Assembly: GCA_023053575.1 (NCBI GenBank)
Contig: JAKZAP010000009.1
Coordinates: 15,977,869-16,041,868, forward strand
Length of the DNA: 64,000 bases
Source of the DNA: Branchinecta lynchi
Lineage: Eukaryota; Arthropoda; Branchiopoda; Anostraca; Branchinectidae
Direction of reading: 5' to 3'
Each line of letters starts with the position of its first letter. Positions within the stretch are counted from its first letter, which is position 1. Shown in pieces: positions 1 through 11,754 of this stretch. The notes below the pieces were generated by a model. The model saw only the letters and a program-made list of their open reading frames with translations, was not told where the DNA came from and did no database searches. The translations under genes were made by a program, and so were the position numbers.

Positions 1-380
1 AGGAGTCCCCGCATTTTTGTTTTTCCCGGAAACTCACTCCACGTATTCTCGCGAGTCCCCACGGACGGGGAATGCACCGACTATGATCATCATCATCAAA
101 AATGACTCCCTTTCAGATTCGGAGGGGAATCAATTTTTGCTGGTGTTGGTGCAATGTAAAATTAATTGAAAACAATCACAAGGAACAAAACCAAAAATAA
201 AGTGGAACCAGACTAATTTCGTCAATTTCATATTTTTGTGTCTAACAAAATCCATTTTAGAAGCATTCCCCGTGTTCTCTTTGTTTTCCGTACGCGGAGT
301 CCGCGTGGTGTGACTACCTCTATTCTCGCCGTTCCCTTCGTTTCCCCGAGGAGTCCTCGGGGAACGGCGAGAATACGCCT
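1..380 (-). mobile_element. AGGCG-type MITE, copy 1, cut by the window start
   Basis: The segment matches the two copies at 27636-28048 and 28129-28537: blocks rich in GAGTCC and CGGGGA at both ends and an AT-rich middle with a 'GGTGTTGGTGCAAT' stretch. The right end is GGCGAGAATACGCCT, the inverted-repeat terminus of the family. The left terminus lies outside the window. No protein is encoded, so it is a non-autonomous element whose superfamily I cannot fix from this copy. Confidence 0.75.
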
Positions 381-1046
381 TATATCTTCGCGCAGTCAAA
401 CCTTCTCGCAGTTTCCGAATAACTTACAGCTTGGTCACACCGTGCTCAAAAACCAGCCTATTCGACAAACAATTGAACATCTCTAGTAGACGTGAGAATT
501 GATGGGCTTTGGGGCAGCTTGGGGATAATGAGCAGACTGCAATTAGAGGTCAATTAGAGTTCCTGACCTGTAACATAATATTACACACTGTTTTGCTCAA
601 ACTGATCTCCCGAATTGAAAATGACAACATCAAATTAGTTGAACCTTGTTCTTTTCCTTTTTTCTACTTTTGCACCCCAAAAAGCCAGGAAATGAGCCAA
701 GTGTGACCAAGCTCTTAGCTACTTTCTCCATTATTAAACATTTCGTAGACATACCTTTCCCTCATCTCTTGCTCCTAATTAGAACTCTCAATCACACTCC
801 CTTTTCCCCTGTTCCATCCATTAGCATATTTATCTTGTCTCATGTATATCTTACCTCTATGACACACTTCCAGATTCCGGAAAGTTGGGAAACCAAAACG
901 TTTCGGTCTGTCATCATGTCCCAGACCCACCCTGACGAAAACGGATATCGCGAACATGGAAAAAACAAAGATACTAAAAGGCATGTTGTTTACGGTTTTG
1001 CTTATTATACTACTCTAAACTGTTTAGTAACCAGAGCCAAGTGAGG
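381..1046. other. No recognised feature
   Basis: Short open frames occur on both strands but they overlap each other, lack splice or start context and resemble no family I know. No repeat shared with the rest of the window was seen. Confidence 0.5.
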
Positions 1047-1054
1047 GATAGGGG

Positions 1055-1378
1055 CAGGGGCGCCACGACTGTGGGGGGGAGGCCCCCCCCCCCAATGCTG
1101 TCGGCCAGTTGGTAAAAAATAACGAGTCGGCGCGAAGCACCGCGATTTTTCGTCAAAACAGTTGATTTTTTTCATGAAAACAGTCGGTTTTTCTGAAAAT
1201 TGGTCGATTTTTCGTCAAAATAGTTGGTTTTTGTGAAAATCAGTCGATTTTTTTCAAAACTGTCATTTACTGTTGTTGAAAACGTTCGTTTTTCTGCAGA
1301 GTCGGTAAAAATTACCAGCCAGTCGGTAAATGCCTCGTCCCCCCCCCCCCCCCCCAATTTTGTCTAGTAACGCCTCTG
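1055..1378. mobile_element. hAT-type MITE with TCGATTTTTCG repeats, copy 1
   Basis: The left end CAGGGGCGCCACGACTG pairs imperfectly with the right end TAGTAACGCCTCTG. It is flanked by GATAGGGG (1047-1054) and GATAGGGA (1379-1386), a 7-of-8 target duplication typical of hAT transposons. Inside are a G run and C runs near the ends and many degenerate repeats of 'TCGATTTTTCGTCAAAACAGT' type. It is non-coding. Relatives lie at 12191-12460 and 59708-59955. Confidence 0.75.
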
Positions 1379-1739
1379 GATAGGGAAACAGAGCTGAAGC
1401 ATATTTGCCCGTACATGTAAATGCATAACTGTGACATATTGTCAGTTTAGCCAGTTAGGGCATTAAAGTTGAACTGAAAAGTCAGCTTATTTTCACATGT
1501 GACATTTCAATACAGCGAATCCTCTTGACCCGACTATGGGAATTTTTTTTTTTACCGAGGCTCGAGTAATAACGGTCAGAATGTGCACCGCCTGCACGAC
1601 AACCCCAAAGGCACCCAAAGGCGGAGAATTCGAATTGCAACAAAAGCCCTCACTTCCATGCCTAAAGACGCTAAGCTCGGAAAAACCACGGTTGGAGAAA
1701 AAAATGATGTTAAGATGTGTCTTGTAAGGATCCTGTAAT

Positions 1740-2545
1740 TGTTAGTTTAATTTCAGCAATGGCTTAACTTTTTGCTGCTATGTATTTCAAGCGTTAATGG
1801 GACAAGTACAGAGAGGTACCGCAAATCCGAAAGTTCATGCGATAAAACTGACATATGTGTGCAGGTGTGTCACTATGGGGGGGGGGGGATCTTGAGAAAG
1901 CACTTTTCGCGTCGGGCCAACCCCGGAAGAAATAAAATTTGGTATGCTTTTGTCGGGCGTCAGTCGACTCGTTGGCACATTTCTTTTTATACGCAAGAAA
2001 TAGCAATTCTACACACATTTATCGGGTAAAACACAGAAGAAATCGAATTCTGTATGCTTTTGTTGGGCCTCGGTATTCTCGTCGGTACATCGGGTTATTT
2101 TTATACATAAGAAATACAGAAGAAACAAAATTTTGTATGCTGTTTAGCGTCGGTCGACTCATCGGCAAATCTGGTTATTTTTATACGCAACAAATCAATC
2201 TCTGCAAACATATGTCGGTCGGGAGGACCCGGGAAGTTCAAGTCTCGACGGCACGTCGGGTTATTTTTATAAGTAAGAAATAAAGTTATTATTATAAAAG
2301 ACATAGGAAATCAAACGTTGTATGATTTTGTTCGTGCGTCGGTATTCACATCGGGCTCTTTTTACACGTAAGAAATCAAATTCCGTGAACGTTTATCGGG
2401 CGCATCTCGGAAGTTTAAGTCACGTCGGCACATCGGCTTCTATTTACACGTAAGAAATAAAGTTTGTACAGTCTTGTCGGGCAGAAGACAGAATAAATCT
2501 AATTCTGAATGCTTTTGTCGGGCGCCAGTAGCCTATTCTTGTCGG
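1740..2545 (+). repeat. Diverged ~174-bp satellite-related array
   Basis: Units contain 'CAGAAGAAATCGAATTCTG', 'TATGCTTTTGTCGGGC' and 'GTCGACTCGTCGGCA' blocks. They are the reverse complement of the array at 22700-23740 but more diverged and less regular. The start (1740-1860) resembles the tandem units at 28538-28745. The open frames here are by-products of the repeat. Confidence 0.7.
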
Positions 2546-3289
2546 CACAGCGGTCACACACTGTTTCGTTCCATTACATTCGTTGTCGTCAAAATTCAGC
2601 AAACCTGTTTTCCTTGTTTTATTTGTAGGTCTTTGTCTGTTCGTACCTACATACTGCCATTTTGGTTGATTGGCTGCACAGCGATAATCGAAAAAAGACT
2701 TATCGGCAAACTGGGATCCTTATTTCTTTTCGGATCCTTATTTCTTTTCTTGGTCAATTCTCGGTGTATTCATAATGTGGTAAATGACAGGATGCAACGC
2801 AATGACGATCACAGTACTCAAGTATTAAGCATGTTTTTAACGTGAAAATTACTTCTTTTTGCTGTGAATTCAGTAGTCAGGGAACATCTACTTTTTACCT
2901 ACTTTAATGTGGACGGCCACTACTTTTGGCGGAGAAATTGTGATTTCACAGGTAGCCTTACTTTTATTTGGGACCGCAAAAAAGCGCTCTGCTCTTCCGC
3001 GGTTTCACAAAATTTCGCCAGCGGCGCATGTCGTAAAATTCTCTGTTTGAAAAAACGGTGTTTCATTTAGTTGGCGTTTTAGGATCGAAATATTTGGGGG
3101 TTTGAAAAACGTTAAAAGCTATAACTTGTATGGTAGGTTTAGTTAATTTTTTCCGTAAAAAAGGCAGATTAAAAAATTTCGCACATGGCGCTTAGTTAAA
3201 TTTGTTCTGGGTACAGTCGTTGGAAGCTTCAGGTTTTATCGGAAGCCGAAATAAAAAGCCGAATATGTTACTTTAAATATACGAATTTT
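2546..3289. other. No recognised feature
   Basis: AT-rich sequence with a 17-bp direct repeat near 2716-2750. No exon with usable splice signals was found. Confidence 0.45.
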
Positions 3290-3487
3290 CATTAAAGGAA
3301 AGATTTAAACAAGTTTTTGAACAGTAGAAGTTTTAGAGACGTTAGAAATTTGGGAAGATTCCTTAAGGTAGCTATGGTCCACAGGGAAAGTTTTGTGTAG
3401 TTAGTTCTGTTGTTCAGGTTACGGTTCGTTTTGGTGTTTCCATGGCCTTCTGGGCTTTAATGGAATAAATCTTATCTTATCTTATCT
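3290..3487 (+). pseudogene. LINE 3' end with (CTTAT)n tail
   Basis: It is near-identical to the last ~200 bases of the LINE at 18552-20641, including the region coding 'RSFRD..NLGRFLKVA', the stop and a 3' untranslated part with the hairpin GGCCTTCTGGGC at 3444-3455. It ends in four CTTAT-like units. It is a strongly 5'-truncated insertion. Confidence 0.85.
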
Positions 3488-3778
3488 CAGCTGAAGCATT
3501 ACATTTAGTTTTAGACCGGTTCTGTTCTGTGATGGCGGGAAATGTACGCCGTTGCCGCAGCGGCAACGTGTTTCGTCGGCAAATTGTTGAGTCCGTCGGC
3601 ACAAACTGGTTTCCCACCCCCTAGGTAAGAGGCTAGTGACGCTCCTGTATGTGTGGACAAACGAAGTATTCCATTCTTGCCGGGCTTCACGCCTATTCGA
3701 GTAAAGAAGTGATCTGTTACTAGACTGTCAAGTCTGAGCACTCTTCAGTTAAACTTTAAAAAACAAATTAATGATTAC

Positions 3779-4541
3779 CTTTTATAAGAGGATTCTCTTG
3801 GAGCTGCATCACTGCATTTAGCGCAGTATTTTCCATAAAGTTATTTTGGTGCGTAACCTGTGTGACATCCTCGCGAAAGGTCTGGTTATAGAAAATGGAC
3901 CTCCTCTTGGTTTGCCCTTTCCCCACAGTTGTAATCTCATCATCTAGCACCGTAGCTCCCAGACTGGGTCTGCCTGTTCTTCCAAATTCCAACTCTTCCT
4001 GAACTCCAAATGTCTGTCTACGGCTGTCAAACTGTGGCTCTACATCGTATTCAGCAAATGCACTCCTTCTCCCACCAACTGATAGGCGTTTAGAGGAATC
4101 AGCAAGACTCGGTCTGCCCGATGAAACAATTTCAAAATCTCCAAATGTTTCTCGTCGGGCATCTCTTCCTTCAAACTGCGGCTCATCATATTCATCAAAT
4201 GTATTCCTTCTTCCACCAACAGGCAAGTGTTTCAAAGACCCGGCATGTGGTATGTCTGTGATATCTAGATCGAAGAAAGACTCCCTACGATTCTCTCGCT
4301 GCTGAATCGGTTCTGATGTCTTCGATACATGACCAATGCTAAGGCGAGCTGATAGTCGAGAAGTTCGGGGCCTCTGAATTGGTGACTGTGCAAGTGTGTC
4401 ATCGACTGACTGTAAAATCTGGTTTAGGGACGTTGGTGAGTTGACAAAGGTTTGTTCTCCTGAAGACGGTATTCGGAAGAGCGAAGGACGTCCTTTTCCA
4501 ACAACAGTGAATGTCTGATCAAAGGTTTCATTCATGATAAC
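3779..4541 (-). CDS. Coding exon of an unrecognised protein with repeated RRx(S/T)F motifs
   Basis: Reading on the minus strand, a polypyrimidine tract and AG (4543-4542) precede a 6-base leader and an ATG at 4535. The frame stays open for 252 codons to a donor AAAAG|GTAAT, leaving in phase 1. This makes it a start-codon exon spliced on both sides. The product is polar and probably disordered. It repeats GRPSL three times (near residues 15, 142 and 188) and R-R-x-(S/T/A)-F six times (RRESFF, RRNTF, RRETF, RRSAF, RRQTF, RRSIF). RRx(S/T) fits basophilic kinases such as PKA or Aurora. The repeat style resembles cell-cycle or kinetochore scaffolds, but I see no diagnostic domain, so no function is assigned. 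Downstream exons would lie below 3779 and were not recognised. Confidence 0.7.
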
Positions 4542-4545
4542 CTAA

Positions 4546-6384
4546 AAAAAAAAAAACGTTTATGCTCCAGGCACGGCAGCACTGGTCGCCGAATTTGTGG
4601 TTTGTCACAGAATTTCGATTTCTTCGACAAAGCAAGCCAACAAAGCACTAGGATGTCACAGGCTTTTGTTGCCAAAAGTCACATGTTCCGTCAAAAATCA
4701 TGGCAGGGTAGCCCACACAATAGCTGCCTAGCACGCTGTTATGGACTCAGCCTTGCACCCACACTGGTGGTTGTCATTTCAAGACAAGCTAGGGAAAAGT
4801 TTCTCTGCTCCATTTCTGGATCGATCTTTGACAAGTGTTTGCGCGTGTATCTGTCTACTGGTGATTCATAAGATTGCTTTAATTTGTGTCAACATATTTT
4901 GTATTAAACTAGAAGACAAATTAAAGAGTGTCTAACAGAGAGGCGAGCTTGATCTTTTTCTTGTAGAGTGTATAAACTGAGACTCAACCCCATGGCAAGG
5001 TATTACTTTGCCATATGCTGGAGCTGGCACTAGTAGATACTGATGTCATAGAATCTGTCCAGTTACACAAACAAAAGCTGCAAATGAACTGAGCCAGCTA
5101 ACATATGTGGATATACTAAAACAGCTTAAACTTTCAACCTTCACTAAAATTGTCACAGATACTATTTTACACTGACGGGAAAGCTACCTAATGATTTAAT
5201 TAGTGCCTTTTCAACAAACCCCTTTTGCAAAAAACACACAAACAAACAGGAACCCGAGGAAGATTCAGTATTACATTTCAAGCAAGATGGAGCACCAAAA
5301 CTCTTTTTTATTGTTATTATTACGTTTGGCGTTAAGCCTTTAGTCGAAGTTCTCCTGCTTCACGACCACAAATAATCAGTCCTCTCTCCAAACCAGCCCT
5401 GGACAGTCCCTTGGAGACCTATTTACAACTGGACCAGCCAATGGCTGGGTCAGTATTGAGAAGTTTTGGCATATCCCATCCAAAGATTAAATCTTTGTGA
5501 TTGACTGAATTTATCACAAGTAGGACGCAGCTCAACAGAAAAAGAAGAGTAGGCTAGAAGATCAAAACTTGTTAATTCATATTTTCATTCTAATGTGCAT
5601 TATCTCGTTTGTATTCCTAGACATTTCTTAAACCACAACTGATATCGAAGTCCTCCCTCATCCCAAGCTGACTGCAAATCATATATGATGGGGCTGAACA
5701 GGTAAGTCAACTAAGATCTGCTCAAGCGATACATTAGCCCTTACTGACAACGGTGTTCATCAGGCTACGGCTAGAACAAAAAGAACATTCAGTTTGTTTC
5801 TTCTTCAGAGCAAAACTTATCTGACTTATTCATTTACCAGCATCAAATAAGATGGATGCCCATGTCTGCCAGTCAAACAAATCGAATAAATTGAGTCTTG
5901 CAGCTAGGTCCTGGTAACTATCTCGCTATCCTAGACTGTACAGGAGAGGTACTGACGGTACGGTACCCAACATTGAATTTACATTAACCCCCAAATTGGC
6001 CTCAAAAACAGTAAAAGAACATTTACTATTTTCTTAATTTACTATTCAGGGACTGCAAAGGGGCCAATTTTGAGATCATGTAAATTCGAGGCAGGATTTT
6101 CTCTTGTACTAGCAATGCAGGAGAGGCACAGGAGGGGTTGCCAATATAATGTCAAAATTGTCCATATAAAAGTTAAAATTAAAATTTTGCCTCACCAGCC
6201 TAGACTCTACTGTTTCAATTTCAATTTATTTCAAACATTAACACAAATTGTGGCTTGGGGCCAAATTGCCATCAAGATACACAATATCAAAACAATAACA
6301 TCAGTCAAAACGACAAAGTAAATAATTCAGACTGGCAGTAGTCACTGAATTACTAGTAGTAATTCAGTGCTACAACAGGACCAT
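4546..6384. other. Upstream of the RRx(S/T)F gene; no recognised feature
   Basis: This is 5' of the minus-strand exon and may hold its non-coding first exon and promoter, but no element is clear. A block near 5300-5560 (ATT-rich start, then 'GTTTGGCGTTAAGCC') looks like a dispersed repeat end and cannot be assigned. Confidence 0.35.
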
Positions 6385-6457
6385 TGGCACCTTTGTTGTG
6401 GGCCAATGCAATAAAGCTACTATAAGTACAGGACAAGTTGAAGGAGGGTGCAAACAT

Positions 6458-7514
6458 AACAAGACCAAGGGTCTCGATGGGATCCCAAAATTTTAATATT
6501 CGCTACCGACAATTCGGTCTTGTAGATATTCGGTCTTCAACAGACTTCTTGAACATTCTTACCTTTAACACTTACAAACAGGTTAAGGCCAACTGACTGT
6601 CTGTATGTCTTGACTGACTGTCTGTCTGTCTTGACTGTCTGTATTTCTTGGTAATAATCGGAGAAGACCAAGTTCGTATTTTACAGTACAAACCGGATAC
6701 GCGAGCTGAATTTCAACATATCCGTTATGCGCTGTCCAATATACAAATATGGATTCAGCATACGGTTTACCCTATAGCCTACGTCGTATCTCCTTCCTTC
6801 CTTACTTCTGCCCAACTTCCGGTTTCGGCCGGATTCCGGACAAACTACTTGCCTGGCAAAAAACTAAAGCTCAAAAACGAATTCAGCATGTATCCTTACC
6901 CCTACATCCAACCTCTTATCAACTTCAGATTAAACTTTTAATTTTAACAAATTTTCCGGTTTCAGCCGGATTCCGAGCGATCCATACATCCGGTACGAAA
7001 ATGATTGTCATATGCAGATTCAGCATGTCTTCTTACCTGCAAATCGAATATCTTATCAAATTTAAATAAAACTTTTACTTTTAGAAACGAACTAATTGTC
7101 CGGCGAGAAAATAAATTTCATATTCGTACTCAGCACGTCTCTTTGCCCCTAAATCAACCCTTTAATCAACTTAATACTAAACTTTTACTTTTCACAAATT
7201 TTCCGATTTTCGCCGGATTCCGGGTGAATTATTTATCCGGCGAGAAAATAAATTTCATATTCGAATTCAGCATGTCTTCTGACCCCTAAATCAACTATCT
7301 CAAAAGCTTTAAAAAAATATTTTTGTTGCTCCTTAATTTGAAACCCCTCCCCCACCCTTAAATATAGGGCTATAGAGCCCATCTTCGAACTTGACTTGTA
7401 CTTTGACCCAAAGGATCCACCCATCAAGTTTCATCAAAATATCCCAATCCGAGAGTTATTGTGCGGACAGACAGACAACTTTTGCGATGTCATAGGTACG
7501 TTTTGGGATCCCAA
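6458..7514 (+). mobile_element. GGGATCCC element with ~135-bp core units, copy 1
   Basis: Left end AACAAGACCAAGGGTCTCGA followed by GGGATCCC; right end TTTTGGGATCCCAAAA. The core holds degenerate ~135-bp units, each with 'CAGCATGTCTTCT', 'AAACTTTTACTTTTA' and CCGG-rich 'TTCCGG...GGATTCCGG' blocks. The segment before the right end contains 'TTTCATCAAAATATC' and GACAGACAGAC. The empty site at about 8331-8337 shows that it entered an A run (CAT-AAAAA-T) with at most 1-2 bases duplicated. Confidence 0.85.
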
Positions 7515-7711
7515 AAATCGGCAGCATAAACGTCAAAATTATATTTCTGTATCATCCTAACTGTCAAAATGCTAAAATGTTAAATGGTTTCAACAGCTCT
7601 CTAAGCTTGCTCTAAGCTGCTCTAAGCCAACTAATCTTTTCTTTTTTATGTTGTTAACCGGCTATGTTTATAAAATAAACTGCTGTTTATTGTGAATAGT
7701 CTAGACTCATA

Positions 7712-7926
7712 CCAGGGTTGGTAACCAAAAGTAACTTTGTACACCCTGGAAAGTAAACCAAAAGTATCTCAAAGTAACCCAATGTAACCTAATACAGCCC
7801 AAAGTAACCCAATGTAACCCAATACAATGTAACCCAAAGTAACCCAATGTAACCAAAAGTAACCCTGAGTAACCCAAAGTATCCTGAAGTAACTCGTACA
7901 CCCTGGTTCTTGGTGACCAACCCTGG
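7712..7926. mobile_element. hAT-type fold-back MITE with AGTAACCC core, copy 1
   Basis: Ends CCAGGGTTGGTAACC and GGTGACCAACCCTGG are inverted. Flanks GACTCATA (7704-7711 and 7927-7934) are a perfect 8-bp target duplication. The duplicated segment near 8520 carries a single uninterrupted GACTCATA, confirming the insertion. The interior is an array of ~10-bp AAAGTAACCC/AATGTAACCC units. Confidence 0.93.
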
Positions 7927-8236
7927 GACTCATATATGTTTTTTCTATCTGGTAGACTCTGCAGTCTGCACAGAGTGGCACAGAGTTCGAGCTCATGCAG
8001 GGACAAAATCAGGTGATGCTGCATGCAATTCAAAACTTTTTATATTAGCCTAGAGAAGAATCTGCTCTTTCAGCATTTGATTATTGTTTTATGCAGTGTT
8101 TCCACTTTTCATGATTTCACATGAGATCTCATGGTTTGTTTCCCAATCTCATTATTTTTTTTTCCAGTCTCATGATCTCATGATAAACTCATGATTTTCA
8201 CGATTTCTCCTCTTTTTTACTCCATTGCTAAAATTA

Positions 8237-8830
8237 ACCCTTGTTAACACAAGGGTGTTAACACCTGTGTTGTGGGACAATGCAATTAAGGTAATTTAAG
8301 TACATGACAAGCTCAAGGAGGGTGCAAACATAAAAATTGGCAGCATAAATGTCAAAATTAAATTTCTGTATCATCCTAACTGTCAAAATGCTAAAATGTT
8401 AAATGGTTTCAACAGCTCTCTAAGCTTGCTCTAAGCCAAGTAATATTTTCTTTCTTTTTTTTTCCGTTGTTTAACCTGCTATGTTTATAAAATAAAATTG
8501 CTGTTTACTACTGAATACTCTAGACTCATATCTGTTTCTTCTATCTGATAGACTCTGCACAGAGCGCACAGAGTTCAAGCTCAGGCAGGGACAAAATCAG
8601 GTGATGCTGCATGCAATTCAAAACTTTTTATAATAGCCTAGAGAAGAATCTGCTCTTCCAGCATTTCATTATTGTTTTATTGCAGTGTTCCGACTTCTCA
8701 TGATTTCAGATGAGATCTCATGTTTTTTTTTCCAATCTCATTATTATTTTTTTTCAGTATCATGATCTCATGATAAACTCATGATTTTCAGGATTTCTGC
8801 TCTTTTTTACTCCACTGCTAAATTAATGTA
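8237..8830 (+). repeat. Tandem segmental duplication, copy 2 (empty sites)
   Basis: Aligns with copy 1 but lacks both insertions, so it preserves both pre-insertion sites: '...GCAAACATAAAAATTGG' at 8325-8340 and '...CTAGACTCATATCTG' near 8520. It ends in repeated TCATGAT palindromic words. Confidence 0.85.
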
Positions 8831-10303
8831 AAATCTATTCTGAATAGATGTTTTTATAATTCTAGATTTTTCATAAAACTCGTCTGATAGCTTTCATTCG
8901 TGGTTGGATGCTTTCATATTTGATTAGGTGACACGGGCGTCTGGAATCCCAAAATGGAGCTCTCATACATAGATGCTTTTGATAATTTGTGCATGCGGCA
9001 CCTTTATTAGTATTCTTCATTTGGTGGAAGGGCTAAATAGAAGTAGAAGTAGGCGTCATTTATGTAGTGCCTTGGATTAGACTGTCTAGTCACAAAAAAA
9101 GCTACAATTTGCATGGAAGCAGGTTGAGGTTTGACATAAAAAAGCGAATTGGAAAAAAAAATCGCCTGCACCGCTTACGTTAATTCTGTCATATCGCTTC
9201 TATTCAACCTACCGCTGCCTGATTTACTCTCCCTTTTTTTTGTTCATTTGATTTATCTCGTACATGGCGGTAATGTGACGTTATAGATTGCCCTTACCTT
9301 GGTCCTTACTTTTCTTTGGGATATAATAAAAGCTCTTCTCACAAAAATTTCACCTAAGGCGCCTTTCATGATGTAGCCTAGATTTTTTTGCTGGAACAGC
9401 AGGTTTGAGATTGTGGGGCACAAGAAGTTTGCTTTATACTGAGAAGTAGAAAGTTGTACCAGAAAAAGGCTTATTTAAAAAAAATTGCCTTACAGCCATC
9501 AGAAGCCACCGTTGCTGTCCAGCAGGGGAGGGACACAAGCTTGTTCTCTTCTCACCAGTGAATCCTTATTATATGTTTTCGGTTAGAAGAAGTTAAAATA
9601 TCACTGTTACAAGTTTTTTCTGATAAGTAGCTAAAATCTGCATGCCTTTTCGAAAATCTCATGATTTTCTCGTCTATCTTCACCAGAAAGTTTCATGATT
9701 TTTCTCATGATTTTCTGGCCCAAATCTCATGTATATTGCATTATCATTGGACTCCTGCTCATGATTTTGAAAATTCCAAGTGGAAACACTGGATTTATGT
9801 TCCATTCTGGTTTAATCTGGTATTTGCGACTTTCCTGTTTTAGTTCGTTTTATAACCCAGACAGATCTTGCTGAAGGGAGTGCCTTACTAGAAATCTGAA
9901 ACTTGGACTGACGCAGGACTGATGTTCCAGTACTAATGGACTGGCAAGGAACGGCGGAATCCTTTTTTTATGATTTCTTGAAACAAAACTTCAAAACTCA
10001 CAATTTTAGTCCACGTCCCGTTTCGTTTTTAAACTTTGCGCGGCTTCGACTTCTCTCGATTATTCAAAATAAATCGGGATTTAGAAAAATAATTCAGAAG
10101 ACTAAAATCTAAATATTGGTCTAAGATATGTTAATTTTACATAATTTTCAAAATTGTTAGAATGATTCTCGTTTTTTCTTTTTTTTTCTACATCACAATT
10201 CGAAATTTCAGACTCGGTAGGAGTAATTTGTTTAAAGACACAACAACACTACTAGTAATCCAAAACTTGAAAACGTGCTTATATTCAGTGCTTTAATTTT
10301 AGC
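8831..10303. other. Upstream of BCCIP; promoter not recognised
   Basis: A third cluster of TCATGATTT words lies at 9655-9770, related to the ends of the duplicated segments. No TATA box, CpG-rich block or non-coding first exon can be assigned with confidence, though an AG directly before the BCCIP start (10301-10302) would allow an upstream exon. Confidence 0.4.
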
Positions 10304-10435
10304 ATGGGCCCAGCAAAAAAGTCAGCAAACTCTGTTCCTCCTGAGCAACATGAAGAAATTGATTCTGAGTCCAGTGAAGATGAAGAAATGGGTTCCAGTT
10401 CTGAGGATGAAGGAAATCTACTTGACAGTGATATG
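10304..10435 (+). CDS. BCCIP: BCCIP homologue, coding exon 1
   Basis: First coding exon of a BRCA2- and CDKN1A-interacting protein homologue. The family is nuclear; in animals it is linked to homologous recombination and cell-cycle control, and in yeast (Bcp1) it chaperones ribosomal protein uL14. The ATG is in a good context (AGCATGG). It encodes 44 residues: a basic start and an acidic Ser/Asp/Glu run typical of the family's disordered N-terminus. The donor is ATATG|GTTAGG, phase 0. A pyrimidine-rich AG just before the ATG could be an acceptor for a non-coding exon. Identity rests mainly on exons 2, 4 and 5. Confidence 0.85.
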
Positions 10436-11471
10436 GTTAGGGTAGCCACAACAAAAAGCCCTACCTCCACCAGCAGTAGCGCCGATTTGCCGATTTTCTT
10501 GTAATGAAAAATGAATTGCTGAGAATTTATCATACAAATTTTAATGGTTTTCAGTCTAAAACAGCTGAAAAAATGTTTCAAATATGCCACTGTATTCAGG
10601 AAAAAATCGTAGATTTGATAAGGACATCGGTAATATGTGCTTATATTGTCATTAAATAATTAAATGTAACCTAAGGAATAAAAAAAAGTACCTGAACTTC
10701 CCTAGAAGGATTTATTAATACTAGGACTGAATATCCATAACCTGCTACACCAGTAAATAGCTGGTTCTTCGAACTTGTGTATCTTATTCCCAGTTTCTCT
10801 TGTAATCCACCATAATCTGCTCCCAGTGAAAAAAAACAACACCCAGTTTCACTAAAAATTACAAGCTAAGATGGCGGCCGTCATCATTCTCGGAATATGT
10901 ATAATGCAAAATTATGCGATTTTTGAACATGTGTCCGGCAAGCTCCCATTGTAATTAGTTTTTTCAAACCTAGAATTGGGATACTTAGCAGCAAGTTATT
11001 GAGGTTTTATTGAGCTCAAACCAAAGCTAAAGTTTAGGAGAATCATAATCGTATGGCCAAAAGATCAGAATTTGAAAGTTATATATTTTAGTAGCTACCC
11101 TAATATGGTTTGTAACCATCTTTTTTTGTGAATAAAATCAATTATTTGAGTCATATAGTACTTTCTAATAATATTTTGCATTTTCCTATAAATCATTGTT
11201 ATTTTAAAGTCTTCAGCATATTTCAGTTGATTGCTCTTTTGTGTTTTTCTGTAAATCATTACTTTGTGACAAAGTCTATTTCTTTATTTCTTTCCACTGA
11301 AATCGTAATGTCCTCAATCTGCTTTCATCAGCGTTGTCTTTTGATTCTGTCTGACTAGAGGAGGGTTTTTGCGAGATGGAAAGAAGTCCGAATCCCTTTC
11401 CAAAGTTTTTTGAGCTACTTCGTAAAGTTGCTGAACTGTTCAACCCGTTTTCTCGCTTCCGGAAACCAAAG
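10436..11471. other. BCCIP intron 1, 5' part; no feature
   Basis: AT-rich intronic sequence without recognised repeats or conserved open frames. Confidence 0.5.
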
Positions 11472-11736
11472 CAGTCAACCACAAACCCCTGATTCTTGGA
11501 ATCCTATGCCAAATGCTGGATGTGTCTAATGTTTGGCATACCCTATGCCTAACGCTGGATACATTATGGGAGGTGGTGGATACTGTAACCCAGTAGAATA
11601 TTGATGATTTAAGTGAAGCTAAAAAAAAACAACCAATCAGAACTCCTTTATATTGAAGGAGGTCAGGGTTAGGTTACCAACAGGTATCCAGCATTTGGCA
11701 TAGGGTATAACAAAATCAGGGATTTATGGTAGACTG
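11472..11736. mobile_element. hAT-type MITE with CAGTC(T/A)ACCA ends, copy 1
   Basis: The left end CAGTCAACCACAAACCCCTG is inverted relative to the right end ATTTATGGTAGACTG. The flanks AACCAAAG (11464-11471) and AACCGAAG (11737-11744) match at 7 of 8 positions. The interior contains repeats of 'CTATGCCAAATGCTGGAT' type in both orientations. A relative lies at 23748-24212. Confidence 0.8.
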
Positions 11737-11754
11737 AACCGAAGCAGCTTTCCT

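Larger units (their letters stand above)
6385..8236 (+). repeat. Tandem segmental duplication, copy 1 (with two insertions)
   Basis: Runs from a 'CACCTTTGTTGTGGG' block to 'CTCCATTGCTAAAATTAA'. Without its two insertions (6458-7514 and 7712-7926) it aligns along its length with 8237-8830 at high identity. The insertions happened after the duplication, or only in this copy. Confidence 0.85.

Noticed and set aside
7707..8033. 108-codon minus-strand frame and a telomere-like look of AGTAACCC repeats
   Set aside because: The frame reads through a MITE core (GYFGLHWVTLG repeats). The unit is not a known telomere repeat and has defined transposon ends.
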